A DNA stretch of 64,000 bases, from assembly GCF_017744395.1 (NCBI RefSeq), contig NZ_JAGIBI010000003.1:248001-312000 (forward strand), in the 5' to 3' direction. Source of the stretch: Herbaspirillum sp. GTDB lineage: Bacteria; Pseudomonadota; Gammaproteobacteria; Burkholderiales; Burkholderiaceae_D. This document shows, one piece after another, positions 52,328-60,669 of the stretch. The translations under genes were made by a program, and so were the position numbers. Each line of letters begins with the position of its first letter. Position 1 is the first letter of the stretch. The notes beneath the pieces are model-generated. The model saw only the letters and a list, made by a program, of their open reading frames with translations. It was not told where the DNA came from and made no database searches.

Positions 52328-52482
52328 TCGCATGGAAAGGGGCGGCCGCACAGTGGCTGGCTGCCGCCGCTGGCGCTAAATCGGATTAATGCGAATCGAT
52401 ACCGTGCACGTTTTCAGTAATTCTCTTAGCTTTTTCCGGAGGCCATCTCTACAATTTCAGGATTTCGGATCCAGGTGGCGCC

Positions 52483-53178
52483 ATGGCCAAATTTCATCTC
52501 GAATACCATAAGGTTGATGCCATCTCATGGCTCAGGGCCGCCGTGCTTGGCGCCAATGACGGCATCGTTTCGATTGCCTGCCTGCTGCTGGGCGTGGCTG
52601 CCGCCAATGCGGCGCAGGAAAACTTGCTGCTCACGGGTGTTGCCGGGCTAGTCGCCGGGGCGATGTCGATGGCGACCGGCGAATATGTATCGGTGCACTC
52701 CCAGGCCGACAGCGAAAGCGCGGCCTTGAAGCAAGAACGTGAAGAACTGGCGGCCGACCCTGCCGGCGAGCATCGCGAGCTGATGGGTATATACATGCGC
52801 CGCGGGCTGGACCAGCACACCGCAAGCAAGGTCGCCGAGCAATTGATGGCGCATGATGCATTGGATGCGCACGCCAGGGACGAGCTCGGCATTTCCGAGG
52901 CCATGGCGGCCAAGCCGCTGCAAGCGGCCGTGGTTTCGGCATTCAGTTTTGCGTCGGGGGCGGCATTGCCGCTGGGGGTGGCTGCGCTGGCGCCTGCGCA
53001 TACCCTGGTTGCCTGGATCTGCGCCTCTTCGCTTCTGTTTCTCGGCGTGCTCGGCGGATGGGCGGCCAAGAGCGGCGGCGCCAATGTCTTCAAGGGGGCG
53101 TGCCGGGTAACGTTTTGGAGCTCGCTTGCGATGGCCGTGACGGCCGGCGCGGGCGCAATATTTGGAGCGGTAGCCTGA
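52483..53178 (+). CDS. VIT1/CCC1 family iron/manganese transporter
   Basis: The 231-residue membrane protein starts MAKFHLEYHKVDAISWLRAA and has LGANDGIVSIACLLLGVAAA, then GAMSMATGEYVSVHSQADSE, typical of the VIT1/CCC1 ferrous iron and manganese transporter family. A metal-binding loop (EREELAADPAGEHRELMGIY) follows, and the C-terminal half has three more helices. It would move Fe2+ or Mn2+ across the membrane. The next gene starts one base after the stop, so the two are almost certainly co-transcribed. Confidence 0.88.
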   Translation: MAKFHLEYHKVDAISWLRAAVLGANDGIVSIACLLLGVAAANAAQENLLLTGVAGLVAGAMSMATGEYVSVHSQADSESAALKQEREELAADPAGEHRELMGIYMRRGLDQHTASKVAEQLMAHDALDAHARDELGISEAMAAKPLQAAVVSAFSFASGAALPLGVAALAPAHTLVAWICASSLLFLGVLGGWAAKSGGANVFKGACRVTFWSSLAMAVTAGAGAIFGAVA

Positions 53179-53179
53179 T

Positions 53180-53719
53180 ATGACGAGAGAAAAATACCAT
53201 CCTCTTTCTGTGGCCGCGCACTGGCTGATCTTCGGGTTGTTCGTGGTGGCGCTTGCCGCAATCGAGGTGCGGGGCGATCTTCCCAAGGGGCACCCCTGGA
53301 AAGACATATTGCGCACGATCCATATGCATGCGGGGCAACTGGTCCTGTGGGCGGCCGTGTTGCGCCTGATTTTCCGGGGCATCTGGGGCGCGCCGGCAGA
53401 AGTTGATGGTGCGCCTTGGCAGCAGTGGGCAGCCAGGGGCGTGCACTGGGCCTTGTACATCGTCATGTTCGCCTTGCCTGTTACCGGGATCCTGTTTACC
53501 CAGGCCGGCGGCAAGGAGGTGATGTTTTTCGGGATGCAGTTGCCGGCATTGGTCTCTCCCGATCAGGCGATGCGCGATCAGCTCAAGGAACTGCACGAAC
53601 TGATCGGCAATGCCGTCTACTTCCTGGTCGGGGCGCATGTGCTGGGAGCCTTGTGGCACCAGTTTGTCGACCGCGTTCCTGTCCTGCAGCGTATGGCTTT
53701 CCACTCGCGGAAGAAATGA
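53180..53719 (+). CDS. Cytochrome b561 family protein
   Basis: The 179-residue product starts MTREKYHPLSVAAHWLIFGL and has four membrane helices with His residues in AAHWLIFG, TIHMHAGQLVLWAAVL, GVHWALYIVMFALPVTG and GAHVLGALWHQFVDR. This is the bacterial cytochrome b561 family, which carries two haems b and passes electrons across the membrane. It overlaps nothing but follows the VIT1/CCC1-type gene after a single base. A role in iron reduction is a guess from the neighbour. Confidence 0.9.
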   Translation: MTREKYHPLSVAAHWLIFGLFVVALAAIEVRGDLPKGHPWKDILRTIHMHAGQLVLWAAVLRLIFRGIWGAPAEVDGAPWQQWAARGVHWALYIVMFALPVTGILFTQAGGKEVMFFGMQLPALVSPDQAMRDQLKELHELIGNAVYFLVGAHVLGALWHQFVDRVPVLQRMAFHSRKK

Positions 53720-53754
53720 ACGGGCGGGCGTCTGCCAGTGCCTGGCAATTCCCT

Positions 53755-54555
53755 TCATCGGTTTTTCTGGCAGCGTCCTGAGAAACGCTCTCCCGACCAG
53801 GTAAGTTTCGAACCGGGGATGTAGTAGGGATCCCTGCAGGCGATGTACATGTCGCTGCGCTCATCGCGCAAGAGATAGGCGGTGGCGCCGGCTTCCAGGC
53901 TGGAACCGCCGGTCAGGCGCATTGCGCATTCATTGCGGTTGTTCCGGATCGAGCAAAAGGTGATGTTGATCTTGAAGCCGCATTGGTTGCGCCAGCGGCT
54001 GGTGCCTTTGATCGCCGGGTTCGGCTCGGTCACCAGGCAGTTGTTGACGCCCTCGGCATAGAGGAACGGATCCTGGGAGCCGGCGCTTGAGCGGGAATTG
54101 CCATTGCCGCCGCTATTGCCGCTGCCATAGTTGCCGTTATAGCTGCTGGTGCCGGCTGGCGCGTAAGTGTTGGCCTGGTATTGGCCGGAACTCCTGTTCT
54201 TGGAAGCGGCCGCGGCCGGCGCCTGGTAAGGCGTCGACATCAGCATTGGCGACGGACTGGGCTGGGCACTGCCGGCGCTGTTGGTGAGTCCCTCCCACAT
54301 GGCGCGGTCTTGCTGCGCCCGTACCGTATTGCCGGCGCTGTTCCAGGCGTGCGACGCATGAAGCCAGAGCAGGGCCGACTTGCCCCGGCTGCCGCTGTAT
54401 TTGATGGCGAGCCGTTCATATTCCTCTGCGGCGGCGGCATAGTTCCCACTGTTGCGCAGGGCATCGGCAGCGCGCACTTCATCAAGGTATGGCGATGGCG
54501 CGGCACAACCGGCTAACGCCGCCACAAGCAAGAACAGGTTGTCCCGGATGCGCAT
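53755..54555 (-). CDS. Putative lipoprotein with TPR-like N-terminus
   Basis: The 266-residue product starts MRIRDNLFLLVAALAGCAAP with a lipobox ALAGC. Residues 25–80 (DALRNSGNYAAAAEEYERLA) look like a single tetratricopeptide-type helical hairpin. A linker rich in Ser, Gly and Asn follows (about residues 110–160). The C-terminal part has Cys residues in NNCLVTEPNPAIKGTSRWRN and RNNRNECAMRLTGGSSLEAG, which look like a small disulfide-rich domain. I do not recognise the family. ATG 54555 is set by the lipobox and a GAGGGGG stretch ahead of it. Confidence 0.7.
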   Translation of the reverse strand: MRIRDNLFLLVAALAGCAAPSPYLDEVRAADALRNSGNYAAAAEEYERLAIKYSGSRGKSALLWLHASHAWNSAGNTVRAQQDRAMWEGLTNSAGSAQPSPSPMLMSTPYQAPAAAASKNRSSGQYQANTYAPAGTSSYNGNYGSGNSGGNGNSRSSAGSQDPFLYAEGVNNCLVTEPNPAIKGTSRWRNQCGFKINITFCSIRNNRNECAMRLTGGSSLEAGATAYLLRDERSDMYIACRDPYYIPGSKLTWSGERFSGRCQKNR

Positions 54556-54875
54556 GTTCCATTCCCCCTCAGGTACGGTCGGTCGATTATTGTGTGCAAT
54601 GCGGGATCGGCCTGGCGGCAAGCGTCCCGGGCTTCTTGCGCCGACGGGCGCCGCCGCATGCTCTCCCCGTTGCCCCGATCCGGATGGGAATGTATATTTT
54701 TCCGGGCGTTTGCGCCTCATGCAAACGTATGAGGCGCCGCGCCCACTAAAGATCTACATTGGGGTACAGGCGGCGGGGCGTCCCTGGATTGCCCGCCGCC
54801 TGTGCCGGGACGGTTCGAAACAGCGTGGCCGGCGCCCGGATATCGCACCGTTTCCACAACCTGATCGAGGTGTTT
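54556..54875. other. Intergenic region with a long hairpin upstream of the CXXCW-type gene
   Basis: 320 bp without a supported gene between divergent genes. The main feature is the 12-bp stem at 54766–54803, in the likely leader of the plus-strand gene. Confidence 0.6.
54766..54803. repeat. 12-bp inverted repeat
   Basis: ACAGGCGGCGGG and CCCGCCGCCTGT, a perfect GC-rich inverted repeat with a 14-nt loop, about 72 bp ahead of the start at 54876. It could fold in the mRNA leader or be an attenuator; there is no T-run after it. Confidence 0.6.
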
Positions 54876-55433
54876 ATGATGACAATAACAACACGTATCC
54901 GCCATTTGCTACTTCTGCTGTTCCTTGGCGCCATGCATGCGCTGTCTGCCGCGCAAGACACCGGCTATGCGGATGAACTGAAGGACTTTGGCGTGGCGCC
55001 GACCGACTATCCGCGCACGCAAGGCTATGGCTCGCCTACGCCGACCAGCATCCCGGGCGCCAAAGTGGTTTCCACGCAAGAGCTGGTGGAAATGCGCAAG
55101 GCCGACCCCAAGCCGGTCATTTTCGTGGCGTATGGCGCGCAAGGTGTCATTCCGGGGGCGATTGTGGCCGAAGGATCGGGGGAGGGGCGGTTGCTCGGGA
55201 GCGACCTGGAAAAGTTCACCAACCTGCTCGCCAAGCATACGAACGGCGATAAAAGCAGGGCGGTAGTGTTCTATTGCCACGGGCCGAAATGCTGGCTTTC
55301 CTATAACGCGGCATTGCATGCCAAGGCGGCCGGCTATACCAATGTGTATTGGTATCGGGGCGGTCGCGATGCCTGGAAGGCGGCGGGCAAGAAATTCAAG
55401 AAGCCCCAGGAAGAGGCCGGCGGCGACGATTGA
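54876..55433 (+). CDS. Rhodanese-like protein with CXXCW-type motif
   Basis: The 185-residue product has a signal peptide (MMTITTRIRHLLLLLFLGAM) and a rhodanese-like domain with the loop VVFYCHGPKCWLSYNAALHA. The CxxxxCW pattern is that of the proteins called PQQ-dependent catabolism-associated CXXCW motif proteins. Such proteins are periplasmic and may act as sulfur or redox carriers for PQQ-dehydrogenase pathways. No PQQ gene is near here, so its partner is unknown. ATG 54876 follows a GAGG after five bases. Confidence 0.8.
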   Translation: MMTITTRIRHLLLLLFLGAMHALSAAQDTGYADELKDFGVAPTDYPRTQGYGSPTPTSIPGAKVVSTQELVEMRKADPKPVIFVAYGAQGVIPGAIVAEGSGEGRLLGSDLEKFTNLLAKHTNGDKSRAVVFYCHGPKCWLSYNAALHAKAAGYTNVYWYRGGRDAWKAAGKKFKKPQEEAGGDD

Positions 55434-55455
55434 ACCCGTCCTGCGGGTCGCCAGG

Positions 55456-56040
55456 CTAACCGAGCAGCCTGGCGACCCTGCGTCGCAGGTGCGGCAGTAA
55501 TTCCGACTCGAACCACGGGTTGCGGCGTAGCCATAGCTGGTTGCGTGGACTCGGATGCGGCAGCACGATGACATCCTGCGGGCGGTCGCGCCAGGCCTGG
55601 ACCGCTTCGGTCAGCGAGGCGTAGGCGGATGGGAAATGGTAGGCCAATGCATATTGGCCGATGACCAGCGTCAGCTCGATATTGGGCAATTGCGCCAGCA
55701 GGGATGCCCGCCATTTCGGCGCGCATTCGGGCCGTGGCGGCAAATCCCCGGATTTTCCGGTTCCCGGATAACAGAAACCCATCGGCAGGATGGCGACCGC
55801 ATGCGGATCGTAGAAAGTCTCGCGGCCGATGCCGAGCCAGGCGCGCAGCCTGTCGCCGCTGGCATCGTCGAACGGGATGCCGGACAGGTGCACCTTCTTG
55901 CCCGGCGCCTGCCCGGCGATCAGCATGCGTGCCTGCGGATGCGCCTGCACCACCGGGCGCGGGCCGAGCGGAAGGGACTCGGCGCAGAGCGTGCAATGCC
56001 TGACCTCTTCCAATAGCAACGGAAACGAGCGGGATACCAC
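55456..56040 (-). CDS. Uracil-DNA glycosylase family protein
   Basis: The 194-residue product has HCTLCAESLPLGPRPVVQAH, then MLIAGQAPGKKVHLSGIPFD (the family water-activating/substrate loop), VAILPMGFCYPGTGKSGD and VIVLPHPSPRNQLWLRRNPW. This is the uracil-DNA glycosylase superfamily (UdgX/family 4–5-like), though the exact DNA activity is not proven. I chose the GTG at 56040, preceded by AGGAGG five bases away; the ATG at 56112 has a weaker site. It is a single minus-strand gene. Confidence 0.82.
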   Translation of the reverse strand: MVSRSFPLLLEEVRHCTLCAESLPLGPRPVVQAHPQARMLIAGQAPGKKVHLSGIPFDDASGDRLRAWLGIGRETFYDPHAVAILPMGFCYPGTGKSGDLPPRPECAPKWRASLLAQLPNIELTLVIGQYALAYHFPSAYASLTEAVQAWRDRPQDVIVLPHPSPRNQLWLRRNPWFESELLPHLRRRVARLLG

Positions 56041-56163
56041 GATGTCCTCCTGGTTGCGGCCTTGATGCCGGTGGGAGAGGCCTATTGTATCGCCGGCAAT
56101 CGGGGTGCTCATGGCGCTTCCATCTGTCGGGATTGTCCCTGCAGACGCCGGCGGCGCGCGGCT

Positions 56164-56790
56164 TCAGTCGAAGCCGCGGACGTTTTCCTTGTTCAGCCGA
56201 GGCAGTTCCCAATGGAAGCGGATCGCCAGCAGCCGCACCGCAAAGCCGAGCAGCAAGGAGCCCAGCGTGGCGATATGCGGGTCGATGGGGAGATGCTGAA
56301 GGCCGACATACATGGCGCCGGTCAGCAGCGAGACGCTGGCGTAGATTTCACGGCGCAGCACCAGCGGGATTTCGTTGCACAGCACATCGCGCAGCAGGCC
56401 GCCGAAAACGCCGGTCACCATGCCCAGGATCACCACGATGGCCGGATGGAAACTGGAAAAGCCGCTGGCGATATCGCAGCCGATGATGGTGAAGGCGACC
56501 AGGCCCAGCGCATCGACTACCAGGAATGCCGATTTGAAATGATGCAGGGCGCCCGCCGCAACGGCCGCTACGACTGCCGCGCAGATGGTGAAGGCCAGGT
56601 ATTCCGGGTGGGTCACCCAGCCCAGCGGATAGTGGCCGATCAGGACGTCGCGCACGGTCCCCCCGCCCAGCGCCGCCACCGTGCCGATCAGGCAGATGCC
56701 GAAGATGTCCATGTCCTTGCGGATGCCCATCAGCGCGCCGGAGACGGCTTCGGCGGAGATGGCGAGCAGGTAGATGTAGTGCAGCAGCAT
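56164..56790 (-). CDS. TRIC-type/YicG family membrane channel protein
   Basis: The 208-residue membrane protein starts MLLHYIYLLAISAEAVSGAL and has GTVAALGGGTVRDVLIGHYP near residue 40 and VTGVFGGLLRDVLCNEIPLV near residue 125, the paired glycine-rich helices of the UPF0126/TRIC family. Prokaryotic members form trimers with cation channel-like pores. The role in the cell is not settled. It is a single gene ending 123 bp before the UDG-type gene's upstream region. Confidence 0.9.
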   Translation of the reverse strand: MLLHYIYLLAISAEAVSGALMGIRKDMDIFGICLIGTVAALGGGTVRDVLIGHYPLGWVTHPEYLAFTICAAVVAAVAAGALHHFKSAFLVVDALGLVAFTIIGCDIASGFSSFHPAIVVILGMVTGVFGGLLRDVLCNEIPLVLRREIYASVSLLTGAMYVGLQHLPIDPHIATLGSLLLGFAVRLLAIRFHWELPRLNKENVRGFD

Positions 56791-56924
56791 AAAGGCTTCT
56801 CTCGTGTTCTATGGCCTCTATGGCCGGTGCCGAATTATATGCGCCGCGGCTATTGTGCCGGCCAGGGGGCGCGCGCCTGTTCGCGCTGCGTCGGGAACAG
56901 GCGCTTTGGCATCAATGCCGGCGC

Positions 56925-59843
56925 TTACCAGCTGCTTCTTGCACCCACCAAAAAGCCAAGATTGCTCTGGCGCGAATTGTATTGCGCCTGCACATCCGCG
57001 AACAGCGAGATGCGGCTGCCGGCCCGGCCTGACACGGTCAGGCCGCCGACCAGCGCATCGCGCGGGATGGCGGCGCCGTGGCTGGAGAACACGATGCCGC
57101 TGTCCTGGAACTGGCTGGTCATCGGCGCATTGGCATTGCCGAAATCGTGCGACCAGGCCAGGCGCGGCTGCACCTGGATGCTGTCGCCGACAGCGACTAC
57201 CGCCTTCGCGCCCAGCAGGGTTTTGACGGAATGTTCGCTGCGCGGGGCGACTTGCAGGTTGAACCCCGGCGCGCCGCTCTCGGTGAAGCCGTCGGTCTTG
57301 CTATGCGTCCACGACAGCCCGGCGAGAGGGCGCAGTATCCAGCCCGGCATGGGAATGTCGTAGGCGGCCTCGCCGTACAGCGCCAGGCTGCGGCTGCGGA
57401 AGTCGGCGATGGCGGTCTGTTGCAGGCTGCCGAACGACAAGCGGCGCTCGGTATGGTTGTTGTTGCGGGCGATGTTGAACGAAGCGCTCAAGTTCCAGTT
57501 GCCGCTGGCGTATCCGGCGTAGAGCGCCACGGCATTGCCGCGCGAGCGGCCGGTCACGGCATCGTCCGTGCGCAGGTCGCTGTTGCCGTGGTTGAAGGCG
57601 ATGCCGACGACCAGGCCGGGCGCCGCTTTGGCATCGAAGCCGATGCTGGTGCCGCCGTCGCGCAGGCGCGCCGCCGCATTCTCGGCATCGCCGCCGGTGG
57701 TTTGCTGGCTGCCATAGCGGCGCAGCCAGAGGCCGGCCTGGTTGCCCTGCGCTTCGGGGATGCCGCCGGCCAGCGAGAACCTGGACTGCTTCTGCAAGGA
57801 TTGCATCAGGTCGTCGACGCTGTCGTTGGCCGCCAGCATGATGGGCGCATCCTGCGCCGCGGTGTTGTTGTTCCAGGTATTGGCAACGACATCCAGGCGG
57901 CCGCGCAGCTGATTGTTGAAGCCGCTTGAAAATGCCGCGCCTGTCTGTTGGGCCGACACCAGTCCGGCGCCGCTGGCGGCGGCCAGCGCGATGCGCGCTT
58001 GCGGCGCCGACAGGCTGTCGATCGTGGCCACGGCATGGTGGCCGGCATTGGCTGGGGAGGCGGCAATTCGTTCCAAGGCATTGGCGACCGCCCGCTGGTT
58101 GCGGGTGGCGGCAACCGCGCTGTACTGCATGTCATTGCGCGAGAGCGTCATGAACGCGCCCTGGCCGGTGTAGCTGAGCGTGGGCGTGAGAAAGGCCAGG
58201 TTCGTGGTGATGTTGTCGAAGGCGCCGGTCAGCGTATCGGCGCCAATGAGCGTGTAGTTGGTGTGGCGCTTGTAGATGCCGCGGTCGGCCAGCACTTCCA
58301 CCGTCCCGCCGTTGATGGCGGCGTTGCCGGCCTGGACCTGGTCCGCCTGGCCCGCACCGTTGGCTTCCACCTGGAAGCGGGAACCGGCTTCCAGCACCAG
58401 GTTATCGGTGACGGTCAGTTTCCCGATCGAGTTGCCGGGCGCCAGGATGCCGCCATGTGTGACGCGCAGATTCTTCAACGTGCCGTTGCCACCCAGCGTG
58501 CCATGGTTGTTGACGGTCACATCGGAGGTCAGGGAACCGTTGACCAGCAAGGCGCCGCCGTTGACCGTGGTAGGGCCGGCGTAGGTGTTGTTGCCGGTCA
58601 GCACCAGCGTGCCGTCGCCGCGCTTGACCAGGCCACCGGGACCGGCGATGTCGTTTTTCCAGACGTCCCATTCGCCGAAGCCGGCAATGTCGTAGGGATT
58701 GCCGGCTTGCTGGTCGATCTCCATGTCGCGGTAGAGGTAGGCCGGGCCGCGATAGGCGCCCGGCATGTTGATCAGGCCCCAGGTCGAGCCGGGGGTGAGC
58801 ATGCCGGCCAGCGAATCTTGCGGATAGGCGCTGCCGGCCAGGATGTCGCGCCAGTCCTCCGGTTTCAGGTAGGGGAAGCGCAGCCGGAGCAGGTAAGGGG
58901 CCTGTTCCGGCAAGGCGGAAGGGGCGAGCGGCGTATCGGATGACCCGCTGCGCGAGCCGTAATAGCCGATGCGGTCCTGGTCGGCGCGGAAGCCATCGGC
59001 GACCGTCGTCGGCAGCGCGGCCAGGCACTGGCGCAAGGCAATGTCGCCGCAGGCTTTTTCCATGTGCTTGCGGGCAGCGCGCGCGTTGGCGGCGATGTCA
59101 GCCGCGATCTGGTCATTGGCCAGCATTTGCGCGGTGGTGTAGTACATGCCGATGCGCGAGGCGATGGTGTCGGTGGCGAAATGCCTGCCCAGCACGACGC
59201 GGCTTTCCGCATATTGCAGCGCGCGGGCATAGATTTCCTCGCCTCGCTCCGGAAACACCGTGGCCAACAGGAAGGCTTTCTCGTAGCCGTTCCATGAGTG
59301 TCCGCTGGGGAATGACGATCCTTTGATTTCCGTATAGCCGGGGACGAAGTTGCCGTTGTCGTCCAGCACCTGATAAGGCCGGCCGCGTTGGTAAAGATCC
59401 TTGAGGATGAAATCGATCGAGCGATCCCGCTTCCTGTTTGGATCGTAGACACGGGTTGCGTCGTACAGCATGCTCTCCAGGTTGAGAAACCCTTCATTCA
59501 GTTCCAGCCCGGCTCCCGGTCCTGAATTTGCCATTTCTGCACCAAGCGCATTGGCCAGGAAGGTCAGGTACGGGTGATTGTTTTTTTCATTTTCATCTTG
59601 CTTCGCCAGCTCGCGGCGCGATGCTGACGAAGTGGACCTGATCTTGTGGGTGGTCAGGCGATCCATGCGCTCAAGCTCGGAGCCGGGACGGGGGTAGCTG
59701 GTGAGCACATTGTCGCGCAACTGCTCGAACCAGCGGTCACGATTGCCGATGATGGGATCGGCTTCATTGGGGGCCGGTGTGCCGGCCCAGGTGGAATGGG
59801 CGGCAAGCAGCCCGAGCAGGACGAGGGAGTGTTTCGGTTTCAT
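56925..59843 (-). CDS. Autotransporter with a PAP2 acid-phosphatase passenger
   Basis: The 972-residue protein has a signal peptide (MKPKHSLVLLGLLAAHSTWA) and a complete PAP2 phosphatase signature: KDLYQRGRP (KX6RP, Lys148), PSGH at 179–182 and SRVVLGRHFATD (SRX5HX3D, Ser214). A passenger-associated repeat (GTLVLTGNNTYAGPTTVNGG, about residue 430) and a beta-rich stem follow. The last 280 or so residues form an autotransporter beta-barrel ending in FLVGARSSW. It would place an acid phosphatase on the outside of the cell. The spacings inside the signature match known PAP2 enzymes. The passenger may or may not be cleaved off. Confidence 0.93.
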   Translation of the reverse strand: MKPKHSLVLLGLLAAHSTWAGTPAPNEADPIIGNRDRWFEQLRDNVLTSYPRPGSELERMDRLTTHKIRSTSSASRRELAKQDENEKNNHPYLTFLANALGAEMANSGPGAGLELNEGFLNLESMLYDATRVYDPNRKRDRSIDFILKDLYQRGRPYQVLDDNGNFVPGYTEIKGSSFPSGHSWNGYEKAFLLATVFPERGEEIYARALQYAESRVVLGRHFATDTIASRIGMYYTTAQMLANDQIAADIAANARAARKHMEKACGDIALRQCLAALPTTVADGFRADQDRIGYYGSRSGSSDTPLAPSALPEQAPYLLRLRFPYLKPEDWRDILAGSAYPQDSLAGMLTPGSTWGLINMPGAYRGPAYLYRDMEIDQQAGNPYDIAGFGEWDVWKNDIAGPGGLVKRGDGTLVLTGNNTYAGPTTVNGGALLVNGSLTSDVTVNNHGTLGGNGTLKNLRVTHGGILAPGNSIGKLTVTDNLVLEAGSRFQVEANGAGQADQVQAGNAAINGGTVEVLADRGIYKRHTNYTLIGADTLTGAFDNITTNLAFLTPTLSYTGQGAFMTLSRNDMQYSAVAATRNQRAVANALERIAASPANAGHHAVATIDSLSAPQARIALAAASGAGLVSAQQTGAAFSSGFNNQLRGRLDVVANTWNNNTAAQDAPIMLAANDSVDDLMQSLQKQSRFSLAGGIPEAQGNQAGLWLRRYGSQQTTGGDAENAAARLRDGGTSIGFDAKAAPGLVVGIAFNHGNSDLRTDDAVTGRSRGNAVALYAGYASGNWNLSASFNIARNNNHTERRLSFGSLQQTAIADFRSRSLALYGEAAYDIPMPGWILRPLAGLSWTHSKTDGFTESGAPGFNLQVAPRSEHSVKTLLGAKAVVAVGDSIQVQPRLAWSHDFGNANAPMTSQFQDSGIVFSSHGAAIPRDALVGGLTVSGRAGSRISLFADVQAQYNSRQSNLGFLVGARSSW

Positions 59844-60150
59844 GGATGGATCGCCTCAACGTAGCGGTGAAAAGGCCGGTCCGTCCGCTGATGAAGAGCG
59901 GTTCAGATGAGGAAGAAAGACGAACGTACCGGGTCGCAAGGCGTGAAGAATGCGAGCCGCGTATGAACGGAATATGAAAAAAACGGGAAGACGAGAAAGG
60001 TTGTTTTAAACCAGAAGTTCTTCGCTCAATACGTGAAGGATGTTCGTTTTTTAGCTGAATGCATTTCGATATGGCGGGTGTTCCGGCGCCGTAACCGAAG
60101 CAAGAGGAGGAGAAATTTTCGTGGGGGGGAAACGCCATCCGGATCGGAGG

Positions 60151-60169
60151 CGGCAGGCGTCGCCTGCCG
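60151..60169. repeat. Short GC-rich palindrome
   Basis: CGGCAGGCG, T, CGCCTGCCG: a nearly perfect palindrome next to the longer stem. Confidence 0.6.
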
Positions 60170-60173
60170 TTGT

Positions 60174-60215
60174 TGTGGCTCCTTGCCGTAGCACCGGCTA
60201 CGGCAAGGAGCCACA
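60174..60215. terminator. Long perfect stem-loop, likely terminator-like structure
   Basis: A 19-bp perfect stem with the left arm TGTGGCTCCTTGCCGTAGC, the loop ACCG and the matching right arm. It lies about 65 bp downstream of the small gene at 60280–60489. No T-run follows on either strand. Confidence 0.6.
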
Positions 60216-60279
60216 CCTAGGCAGACAACGCCTGATGATCGTTCGCACTCACAAATTGAATGTGAACAGGCCCTAAGGC

Positions 60280-60489
60280 TCAGGCGCTGGTATCGATGAT
60301 ATTGCCGATCTTCTTGAGGCCGGCCGAAATGTCGTCGCCGACAGTGGCGGCGGCAGACTTTACGGTGTCCACCGTGGTGTCGTAGGCATCGCCGATGTCG
60401 TCGCCGACTTCCTTCACGACGTTTTTGATCGGTTGCACGATGGTGTTGTAGAAGCTGCCGTTGCCGGACGATACGGATGAGACGCTCAT
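60280..60489 (-). CDS. Small hypothetical protein, helical
   Basis: The 69-residue product starts MSVSSVSSGNGSFYNTIVQP and continues with repeated short helices rich in Val, Asp, Ala and Gly (VVKEVGDDIGDAYDTTVDTV and AAATVGDDISAGLKKIGNII). The two GDDI elements suggest an internal repeat. GGGAG lies six bases before ATG 60489, which supports translation. No family is recognised. It lies between the autotransporter and the chemotaxis receptor genes, all on the same strand. Confidence 0.6.
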   Translation of the reverse strand: MSVSSVSSGNGSFYNTIVQPIKNVVKEVGDDIGDAYDTTVDTVKSAAATVGDDISAGLKKIGNIIDTSA

Positions 60490-60669
60490 GCTGGACTCCC
60501 TTGTTGTATGGATGGTGCCGGCCGCAGCGGCCACAATGGCCGTTACAGGGCATGGCTGCATCATAGCCACGCAAGAGGGCAGCGTGAATGCCGTCTTCAC
60601 GGCATTCCGGGTAAAGATTTGCAAGTCGGTGTAAAGGATGATGGCGGCAGAGCCCCATCCACGGATGTG

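Larger units (their letters stand above)
59844..60279. other. Intergenic region with two hairpins
   Basis: 436 bp without a supported gene, between the autotransporter gene start and the stop of a small gene read in the same direction. It has the long stem at 60174–60215 and a shorter GC-rich stem at 60151–60169. An A/T-rich part near 59960–60060 probably holds the autotransporter promoter. Confidence 0.65.
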
